From Hirudinaria manillensis (Eukaryota > Annelida > Clitellata > Hirudinida > Hirudinidae), in the NCBI GenBank assembly GCA_034509925.1, contig CM067526.1, positions 7,214,501-7,278,500 on the forward strand: a stretch of 64,000 nt of DNA, in the 5' to 3' direction. The notes below the pieces were generated by a model. That model was not told the DNA's origin, did not search any database, and worked only from the letters and a program-made list of their open reading frames with translations. Position 1 is the stretch's first letter, and each line of letters opens with the position of its first letter. Positions 56,523 to 64,000 of the stretch are shown here, in pieces. The position numbers were made by a program, and so were the translations under genes.

Positions 56523-56533
56523 TTGCCCCCTCC

Positions 56534-58971
56534 TTAAATCTGTTCGTCCCGAACAGACTGTTCTGTTTCTCCGTGATATTTTGCTAATCGATTGCTGTGG
56601 ACCACTTTCATTCTAGTCCTTGCTGATTTCTGTATGCGGTATACCACGTCGTTTATTTTCTTTATGATTCGGTATGGTCCTTCCCAATCTTTTTGTAACT
56701 TTGGCGACTTCCCTTTTTTTCGTTGGGGGTTGTATAGCCAGACTAGTTCATTTTCTTTAAAGCTTATATCATTGGCTTGCCTATCGTATCTCGCTTTGGC
56801 TTGATCGCTATTAACACTAATATTTTTCCGGGCAACCTGGTGTGTATCGGCCAATGTATTTCTTAGGCTTGAAACGTAGTCACATGCCGACTTAGGTTCC
56901 TCTGCTCTTCCGAACACCATATCGGCAGGAAGACGGATCTCCCTCCCGAATGTCATTTTCGATGGACTGATTCCTGTCGTTTTATGCACGGCTGTCCGGT
57001 AGGCCATAAGGAAAAGTGGCAGGTATCTGTCCCAGTCATCTTGCTGTTCAGTTACCATTTTTGACAAATACTGTTCCATGGTCCTGTTAAATCTCTCGAC
57101 CATACCGTCCGATTGCGGATGCAATGCAGTGGTTCTTGTCTTATGGATTCCAAGGTTTTCGCATAGCTCTTGAAATATTTTCGACTCGAAATTCCTTCCT
57201 TGGTCCGAATGTAACTCTAATGGCACCCCGAATCGACTAATCCAATTATTTACGAGAGCATCAGCTACATTTTCCGCCTCCTGATTTGGCAGTGCAAACG
57301 CTTCGGTCCATTTGGTGAAGTAATCGCTGATCACTAATATGTACCGATTTCCCTTCTTTGATGCAGGGAATGGTCCGGCAATATCCAAAGCTATTCTTTC
57401 AAAAGGTACTCCCACATTATAGGGTTGCATTAGACCTTTAGTCTTCTTTTGAGGACCTTTACTGGTTGCGCAATTATTGCAATTTCTACACCACTCCTCA
57501 ACGTCTTGTTTGTAGTGCAACCAGTAAAACCTCTCCCTCACCTTCCTGATGGTTTTATTCACTCCTAGGTGTCTACCTGAGGTTCCGTTATGGAATTCTT
57601 GTAACACCTCAGAGACGCAAGATCTCGGAAGTACTATTTGAAGGTGATAGTCGGTGCCATCCTCTGTTTCCCACTTCCTATGTAGGAGTCCATTACTAAT
57701 TCTCAAGGAATACCACTGTGCCCAATAGGACTTAGTAACTTCTCCGTGCTCCGCTATCTGTTGCCAATCTGGTTTCACCCCGGCCTCCATCCACTGTAGT
57801 ATGGGTGCAAGTGCTTCGTCTCTTAATTGTAGATCTCGTAACCCGCTTTCTGTCCAGGGTTCGGGAACCGTGATACGAATTTGTCGACATTCTTCGGTCT
57901 CCTGTTTTTTCTCTGCGTTGTTGCAGTGCCTGCAGTTAAGTTGACAAGGACGTCGTGATAGCGTATCAGCGTTGTTGTGTATTTGACCTCTCCTGTGTTC
58001 AATATTGAACTGAAAACCCTGTAGTCTTTCAATCCACCTCGCCATTTGACCTTCTGGGTTCTTAAAGTTTAACAGCCACCTCAGAGAGGCGTGATCCGTT
58101 CTTAGCAAAAACGGCTGGCCCAAAAGATATTTCTGGAAGTGTTTCATGGATTCTACTGCTGCTAATAATTCTCTCCTGGTTACGCAATAGTTTCTTTCCG
58201 CTTTGGACAGTGAACGGCTATAGAATGCTAGAACTTTTTCTTCGTTTTCAACCTGCTGGGAAAGAACTGCCCCGATTCCACAGTTACTGGCATCTGTATC
58301 GAGGATAAAAGGTAATCCGGGAATAGGATATGCCAGGATCGGTGCCGTTGTCATAGCTTCTTTCAGATTATTAAATGCTTTCTCACAGCTGCCGTTCCAG
58401 ATAAATGGCTTGCCTTTTACAGTAAGCTCATGAAGGCTTTTTGCGATGTTTGAAAAGTTGGCAATAAATCGTCTGTAATAGGTACAAAGTCCTAAGAAGC
58501 TTTGAAGTTCTTGGATATTTTTGGGTACGGGCCAATTTTTCACTACATCGACTTTATCTGGATCTGTACTAACACCTTCAGAAGACACGATATGGCCAAG
58601 GTATTTGACTTCTTTTTTAAAGAGTGAGCATTTCTTTGGACTCAGTTTCATGCCTGCCTCTCTAATCCTACTAAACACTTTTCGGAGGTTGTCTAAATGT
58701 TCTCCAAATGTTTTTCCGACAACAATTATGTCATCTAAATATACCAGGCATACTTTCCAGTTGAGTCCCCTTAGTATGTGTTCCATTAATCTTTCAAACG
58801 TCGCGGGGGCATTGCATAGCCCGAACGGCATGACAGTGAATTGCCATAATCCTTCACCTGTCGAGAAGGCCGTTTTTTCTCTATCGTCAGGATGTAACTC
58901 CACCTGCCAGTAACCACTTTTGAGATCTAACGTGGAAAAAATTTTTGATCCCGAGAGAGTGTCTAAAGTAT
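56534..58971 (-). CDS. Gypsy copy A Pol, 5' cut
   Basis: The frame is open from the junction at 58971 to the stop at 56534, about 812 codons. It starts in RT at TLDTLSGSKIFSTLDLKSGY, so there is no true start codon; the first GTG at 58903 only looks like one. It keeps the catalytic YLDD (about 58745), RNase H (DTDASNCGIGA), the integrase HHCC zinc region and SDQGRN, and ends in a GPY/F-type tail without a chromodomain. It is nearly identical to copy B. One difference is HNGTSGRHLGVN here versus HNGTSGGHLGVN in B, near the zinc-binding histidines. Confidence 0.88.
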
Positions 58972-59192
58972 TGTTGTAACCCGGGGTCTGATGAATTAAT
59001 TAACGTAAGGATATCTTTATTGGATTTAACTAATGGCAAATACGGCTGGACGATTTGGTCGATTGCTTGTCCCGACGGAACTGCCTAATGACTCGAATCG
59101 CTAGATACGACTTCGAAATAAAAGATTCTGAATATTAACTAAACTTAATTAATTAATTATTTAATTAATTAATTAATGTCAGGGATCCAACA
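58972..59192 (-). repeat. 3' LTR of Gypsy copy B
   Basis: 221 bp, TG...CA ends. The adjoining bases in copy A, AGTAT (58967-58971), should be the target-site duplicate. Confidence 0.92.
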
Positions 59193-59203
59193 TTACCCCC
59201 TCC

Positions 59204-62200
59204 TTAAATCTGTTCGTCCCGAACAGGCTGTTCTGTTTCTCCGTGATATTTTGCTAATCGATTGCTGTGGACCACTTTCATTCTAGTCCTTGCTGATTTC
59301 TGTATGCGGTATACCACGTCGTTTATTTTCTTTATGATTCGGTATGGTCCTTCCCAATCTTTTTGTAACTTTGGCGACTTCCCTTTTCTTCGTTGGGGGT
59401 TGTATAGCCAGACTAGTTCATCTTCTTTAAAACTTACATCATTGGCTTGCCTATCGTATCTCGCTTTGGCTTGATCGCTATTAACACTTATATTTTTCCG
59501 GGCGACCTGATGTGTGTCGGCAAGTGTATTTCTTAGGCTTGAAACGTAGTCACATGCCGACTTAGGTTCTTCTGCTCTTCCGAACATCATATCGGCAGGA
59601 AGACGAATCTCCCTCCCGAATGTCATTTTCGATGGACTGATTCCTGTCGTTTTATGCACGGCTGTCCGGTAGGCCATAAGGAAAAGTGGTAGGTATCTGT
59701 CCCAGTCATCTTGCTGTTCACTTACCATTTTTGACAAATACTGTTCCATGGTCCTATTAAATCTCTCGACCATACCGTCCGATTGCGGATGTAATGCAGT
59801 GGTTCTTGTCTTATGGATTCCAAGGTTTTCGCATAGCTCTTGAAATATTTTCGACTCGAAATTCCTTCCTTGGTCCGAGTGTAACTCTAATGGCACCCCG
59901 AATCGACTAATCCAATTATTTACGAGAGCATCAGCTACATTTTCCGCCTCCTGATTTGGCAGTGCAAACGCTTCAGTCCATTTGGTGAAGTAATCGCTGA
60001 TCACTAAAATGTACCGATTTCCCTTCTTTGATGCAGGGAATGGTCCGGCAATATCCAAAGCTATTCTTTCAAAAGGTACTCCCACATTATAAGGTTGCAT
60101 TAGACCTTTAGTCTTCTTTTGAGGTCCTTTACTGGTTGCGCAATTATTGCAATTCCTACACCACTCCTCAACGTCTTGTTTGTAGTGCAACCAGTAAAAC
60201 CTCTCCCTCACCTTCCTGATGGTTTTATTCACTCCCAGGTGTCCACCTGAGGTTCCGTTATGGAATTCTTGTAACACCTCAGAGACGCAAGATCTCGGAA
60301 GTACTATTTGAAGGTGATAGTCGGTGCCATCCTCTGTTTCCCACTTCCTATGTAGGAGTCCATTACTAATTCTCAAGGAATCCCACTGTGCCCAATAGGA
60401 CTTAGTAACTTCTCCGTGCTCCGCTATCTGTTGCCAATCTGGTTTCACCCCAGCCTCCATCCACTGTAGTATGGGTGCAAGTGCTTCGTCTCTTAATTGT
60501 AGATCTCGTAACCCGCTTTCCGTCCAGGGTTCGGGAGCCGTGATGCGAATTTGTCGACATTCTTCGGTTTCCTGTTTTTTCTCTGCGTTGTTGCAGTGTC
60601 TGCAGTTAAGTGGACAAGGACGTCGTGATAGCGCATCAGCGTTGTTGTGTATTTGACCTCTCCTGTGTTCAATATTGAACTGAAAACCCTGTAGTTTTTC
60701 AATCCACCTCGCCATCTGACCTTCTGGGTTTTTAAAGTTTAGCAGCCACCTCAGGGAGGCGTGATCCGTTCTTAGCAAAAACGGCTGGCCCAAAAGATAT
60801 TTCTGGAAATGTTTCATGGATTCTACTGCTGCTAATAATTCTCTCCGGGTCACGCAATAGTTCCTTTCCGCTTTAGACAGTGAGCGGCTATAAAATGCTA
60901 GAACTTTTTCTTCATTTTCAACTTGCTGGGAAAGAACTGCTCCGATTCCACAGTTACTGGCATCTGTATCGAGGATAAAGGGTAATCCGGGAATAGGATA
61001 TGCCAGGATCGGTGCCGTTGTCATAGCTTCTTTCAGATTATCAAATGCTTTTTCACAGCTGTCGTTCCAGATAAATGGTTTGCCTTTTACAGTAAGCTCA
61101 TGAAGGCTTTTTGCGATGTTTGAAAAGTTGGCAATAAATCGTCTGTAATAGGTACAAAGTCCTAAGAAGCTTTGAAGTTCCTGGATATTTTTGGGTACAG
61201 GCCAATTTTTTACTACCTCGACTTTATCTGGATCTGTACTAACACCTTCAGAAGACACGATATGGCCAAGGTATTTGACTTCTTTTTTAAAGAGTGAGCA
61301 TTTCTTTGGACTCAGTTTCATGCCTGCCTCTCTAATCCTACTAAATACTTCTCGGAGGTTGTCTAAATGTTCTCCAAATGTTTTTCCGACAACAATTATG
61401 TCATCCAAATATACTAGGCATACTTTCCAATTGAGTCCCCTTAGTATATGTTCCATTAATCTTTCAAACGTCGCTGGGGCATTGCATAGCCCGAACGGCA
61501 TGACAGTGAATTGCCATAGTCCTTCACCTGTCGAGAAAGCCGTTTTTTCTTTATCGTCAGGATGTAACTCCACTTGCCAGTAACCACTTTTGAGATCTAA
61601 TGTGGAAAAAATTTTTGATCCCGAGAGAGTGTCTAAAGTGTCATCGATTCTAGGTAAGGGGTAGCTGTCCTTAAGTGTCATTTCGTTCAGCTTTCTATAG
61701 TCGACACAAAAACGAAGTGATCCGTCTTTCTTCTTAACGAGTACCACCGGTGAGCTCCAGGGGCTATTTGACGGTTCAATAACCCCTTGGTCTTGCATTT
61801 CTTTTATCATTTCCTTGGCGTTTGCTCTTGTAGCTAAAGGAAGTGGACGGGGGTTTTGTCGAATGGGTTTAGCACCGGCCGTATTTATTTGATGTTGCAC
61901 GAGGTTAGTCCTACCCAAAGGGCTGTCTTGTTCAGCCATTATATCCTGAAATTCGCTAAGCAGATTTTTCGCTTGTTGATAATCTTCTTTTTGTAGAGTT
62001 TTGTCTAAATCTTTCAGGAGATTGTCCATTAATGGTTTAGACATAGTATCCCTTTTGATATGCTTATTTCCACTTCCATCTAATGTTAATATGCGTTCCA
62101 CGTTCCTGCAAAGTGCGATAGGTGTTCCTGCTTTGATCTGTTGTTCCTGGTCAGATAGATTCATTACCCTCAGTGGAACTCTGCCGGTGTTCAGCTTGAC

Positions 62201-64000
62201 TAGTGCTCGTCCTATTAGTAGTCCTTGGCCAATGCCCGATTGATCTTCGACTGCTCCTATACCAAATTTTGTATAGTCGCCTTCTAGCCCGCCCCAAATT
62301 AAGCTTTCCGACTGTGCCGGGATGGTCTCGTTTTGTAATACTTTTACAAACGTGTCTTTGACTTCTGTACCTCCGTAGTGTAGAGGAATCTCCATTGCTC
62401 CTTGTTGAAGGGTGCCGCCCTTCATGTCAATGGAAATTCCATAGCGTCGCATGAAATCCAATCCCAGTATACATTCGTCTGTTATATTGGCTATCATAAA
62501 TTCCTGTTCGAATGACTTGCCTCCTAAATCCACTGTAATAGTTGTGGTTCCTTGAACTGGCACTAATTCTCCGGTGGCTGTTTTTAGCTTGTAGTTGTTG
62601 GTCGTTACTTTACTGTTTCTTGCCAACTTTGGTTGGACAATAGAAGTAGATGCCCCTGTGTCTATTACAAGATTATATTCTTTCCCTCCAATTTTCCCTT
62701 TAACCTCTAGTGATGATCCTTTTCCTAATGCTGTAACGTGAAAGACGAGTGGGGCATTTCGAGTTTGCTGAAACGATCTTTGCCCCTTAAAATTAGTAGC
62801 TTCAGGTTTTTCTGATTTATAGGGCTCTCTCCAGTACTGCGGATTTTTGGAGAAGGTCGTTCTACATTCTCGGGCTAAATGGCCAGGCTTGTTGCACCTG
62901 AAGCACCTTGGTCTTCTATCTACTACCTGGAATCTTAAGTTTCTTTGGGGCTTGCTGAGGTCATTGATTTGTCGAGCTATTTTTGTAATCATCTCTCTGT
63001 CTTTGTCATTATCTTTATCTTTCTCCTTGCCTCTGTCTTCCTGAGCTTCAATTTTCTTTACATTCAAGCTTTTTTGGATTGAGGCTCTTGCCGCTTCCAT
63101 GGAGATTGCAAACGCCAATGCTTCATGGCTGGCCTTTATTCCATGAATTTTTAGTGCCATTTTGGTTTCCGCATCCCTTATCCCATCAACGAAGGCGTCA
63201 GTTATAATGTTTTCAATGAAATCCGTTGACTGTCTTGGATGGGCTAAGTATGCGAGCCTTCTGACGTCAGCTTCTAATTCTTGGAGTGATTCGCCCTGTT
63301 TTTGCGTACGGTTTTTTAATTCGTTTTTATGTACTTCCAGCATGTGGCCATTCCCAAATCTTCTTTCCATTGCTTCTGCTATTTCTGAATAGGCTTTACA
63401 GTGGAGCATTGTTTGCAAAAGCTCGGCTGCCCTTCCTCGCAGTACCATTATCAGTTCTGTTGCTTTTTCCTCCTCGGTCCACTTGTTACGTTCAGCGGCA
63501 GTTTCAAACTGATGTCTGAACACTGCCCATGGCCCTTGTCCGTCGAATAATGGTGGTCTTGTCGTTTTCTCTCTTCCATATGTCTCTGTTTTCGATTCAT
63601 TGTATTTTTTAAACTTCTCTATTTCCCTCCTCTGCTCTTCTTTTAGTGCATCTAATTCTGCTTTAACCTTTCTCAGGTCGGCCATCTCCTTGGATGATCT
63701 GAGGTTGGCTACGTCCGTTTTTACCTCTTCCATGGATGTCTGGAATTTGGCTGCATCAGTTCTTACCTCTTCCCGCAGAACATCCATGGATGTCTGGAAT
63801 TTGGCTACGTCTGTCTTTACCTGCTCCCGTAAGACATCCATGGCTACCTGGAAGTTGGCTATATCGGATTTCATATCCGACCGCAAATCATCAATGTCGC
63901 ATTTCATATCTGACCGCAAAGTGCCCATGCCGCAAATCATATCTGACCGCAAAACATTATTGTCGCATTTCATATCTGACCGCAAAGCATCCAGGGCATT
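59204..64000 (-). CDS. Gypsy copy B Gag-Pol polyprotein, N-terminus outside the window
   Basis: A single open frame of about 1598 visible codons, still open at 64000. Counting from 63985: residues 1-110 are coiled-coil repeats (LRSDMKCD units of 11 residues, then VKTDVAKFQTSM units), 145-330 a retrotransposon Gag domain, and about 363 a zinc knuckle (CFRCNKPGHLARECRT). The aspartic protease (VIDTGAS) is near 443 and RT, with YLDD, near 855. RNase H (DTDASNCG) is near 1006, the integrase HHCC zinc finger at about 1245-1285, the integrase core with SDQGRN near 1368, and the C-terminal GPY/F-like module near 1540. No chromodomain. Gag and Pol are in one frame with no frameshift between them. Confidence 0.92.
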   Translation of the reverse strand, partial: NALDALRSDMKCDNNVLRSDMICGMGTLRSDMKCDIDDLRSDMKSDIANFQVAMDVLREQVKTDVAKFQTSMDVLREEVRTDAAKFQTSMEEVKTDVANLRSSKEMADLRKVKAELDALKEEQRREIEKFKKYNESKTETYGREKTTRPPLFDGQGPWAVFRHQFETAAERNKWTEEEKATELIMVLRGRAAELLQTMLHCKAYSEIAEAMERRFGNGHMLEVHKNELKNRTQKQGESLQELEADVRRLAYLAHPRQSTDFIENIITDAFVDGIRDAETKMALKIHGIKASHEALAFAISMEAARASIQKSLNVKKIEAQEDRGKEKDKDNDKDREMITKIARQINDLSKPQRNLRFQVVDRRPRCFRCNKPGHLARECRTTFSKNPQYWREPYKSEKPEATNFKGQRSFQQTRNAPLVFHVTALGKGSSLEVKGKIGGKEYNLVIDTGASTSIVQPKLARNSKVTTNNYKLKTATGELVPVQGTTTITVDLGGKSFEQEFMIANITDECILGLDFMRRYGISIDMKGGTLQQGAMEIPLHYGGTEVKDTFVKVLQNETIPAQSESLIWGGLEGDYTKFGIGAVEDQSGIGQGLLIGRALVKLNTGRVPLRVMNLSDQEQQIKAGTPIALCRNVERILTLDGSGNKHIKRDTMSKPLMDNLLKDLDKTLQKEDYQQAKNLLSEFQDIMAEQDSPLGRTNLVQHQINTAGAKPIRQNPRPLPLATRANAKEMIKEMQDQGVIEPSNSPWSSPVVLVKKKDGSLRFCVDYRKLNEMTLKDSYPLPRIDDTLDTLSGSKIFSTLDLKSGYWQVELHPDDKEKTAFSTGEGLWQFTVMPFGLCNAPATFERLMEHILRGLNWKVCLVYLDDIIVVGKTFGEHLDNLREVFSRIREAGMKLSPKKCSLFKKEVKYLGHIVSSEGVSTDPDKVEVVKNWPVPKNIQELQSFLGLCTYYRRFIANFSNIAKSLHELTVKGKPFIWNDSCEKAFDNLKEAMTTAPILAYPIPGLPFILDTDASNCGIGAVLSQQVENEEKVLAFYSRSLSKAERNYCVTRRELLAAVESMKHFQKYLLGQPFLLRTDHASLRWLLNFKNPEGQMARWIEKLQGFQFNIEHRRGQIHNNADALSRRPCPLNCRHCNNAEKKQETEECRQIRITAPEPWTESGLRDLQLRDEALAPILQWMEAGVKPDWQQIAEHGEVTKSYWAQWDSLRISNGLLHRKWETEDGTDYHLQIVLPRSCVSEVLQEFHNGTSGGHLGVNKTIRKVRERFYWLHYKQDVEEWCRNCNNCATSKGPQKKTKGLMQPYNVGVPFERIALDIAGPFPASKKGNRYILVISDYFTKWTEAFALPNQEAENVADALVNNWISRFGVPLELHSDQGRNFESKIFQELCENLGIHKTRTTALHPQSDGMVERFNRTMEQYLSKMVSEQQDDWDRYLPLFLMAYRTAVHKTTGISPSKMTFGREIRLPADMMFGRAEEPKSACDYVSSLRNTLADTHQVARKNISVNSDQAKARYDRQANDVSFKEDELVWLYNPQRRKGKSPKLQKDWEGPYRIIKKINDVVYRIQKSARTRMKVVHSNRLAKYHGETEQPVRDEQI

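Larger units (their letters stand above)
56302..58971 (-). mobile_element. Ty3/Gypsy copy A, interrupted by copy B
   Basis: The 3' part of a Gypsy element on the minus strand: from inside RT to integrase, polypurine tract and 3' LTR. Its sequence stops at 58971, exactly where the LTR of copy B begins, so B inserted into A. The missing 5' part of A should lie beyond the right end of the window, past B's other LTR. Confidence 0.88.
58972..64000 (-). mobile_element. Ty3/Gypsy copy B, 5' end outside the window
   Basis: A minus-strand Gypsy element with an uninterrupted Gag-Pol frame, polypurine tract AAGGAGGGGGTAA (59193-59205, overlapping the stop codon) and 3' LTR. The 5' LTR, primer binding site and Gag start lie beyond 64000. 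The intact frame and the insertion into a 98%-similar relative indicate recent activity. Confidence 0.92.

Noticed and set aside
56534-58903. A gene starting at 58903 in Gypsy copy A
   Set aside because: The apparent start is a GTG inside RT. The frame is open up to the insertion junction at 58971.

Overview
The window is metazoan nuclear DNA, most likely from an invertebrate. It is AT-rich, split by introns, full of (ATT)n, (GAT)n and (CATC)n microsatellites, and carries several families of animal retrotransposon. I cannot name the species. There are no operons, rRNA genes or CRISPR arrays, and I recognised no tRNA gene.

Region 1 (about 1-22.8 kb) is a gene desert dominated by simple repeats. 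The long reading frames there, such as poly-Asp, poly-His, poly-Ile and PSIH repeats, are translated microsatellites. It holds a decayed Tc1/mariner transposon (11.34-12.94 kb), two minisatellites, a pair of palindromic X-box-like motifs (2975-3016) and one possible first coding exon on the minus strand (10073-10250).

Region 2 (22.8-31.2 kb) begins with a LINE 3' tail. Two long non-LTR retrotransposons of the restriction-like-endonuclease (RLE) type follow, both on the minus strand and both bounded by (TAA)n. The first resembles R4/Dong (24.2-27.2 kb, 5' truncated). The second is an R2-clade element with an intact 1143-codon ORF (27.2-31.1 kb) that lies outside 28S rDNA.

Region 3 (32.97-53.06 kb, continuing beyond) is the main host gene. 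I assembled 14 plus-strand exons from splice sites, matching phases and protein similarity. They encode the start codon, the ANTH domain and the beginning of the coiled coil of a HIP1/HIP1R (Sla2/End4 family) endocytic adaptor: 449 codons with no break in phase. The rest of the coiled coil and the actin-binding domain must lie beyond the window or in exons I could not find. The introns are filled with fragments of a third RLE-type LINE family, in both orientations, and with a CR1/L2-like LINE remnant.

Region 4 (54-64 kb) holds LTR retrotransposons. A complete 1.54-kb non-autonomous element (54009-55547) has LTRs, primer binding site, polypurine tract and a perfect 5-bp target duplication, and encodes a 298-residue protein with four 42-residue repeats. 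Next come two nearly identical minus-strand Ty3/Gypsy copies. The younger one (58972 to beyond 64000) is inserted into the RT region of the older one (56302-58971).

The observations most worth following up are the R2-clade element at a TAA microsatellite, the small LTR element with its repeat protein, and the covarying hairpins in the dispersed LINE tail.
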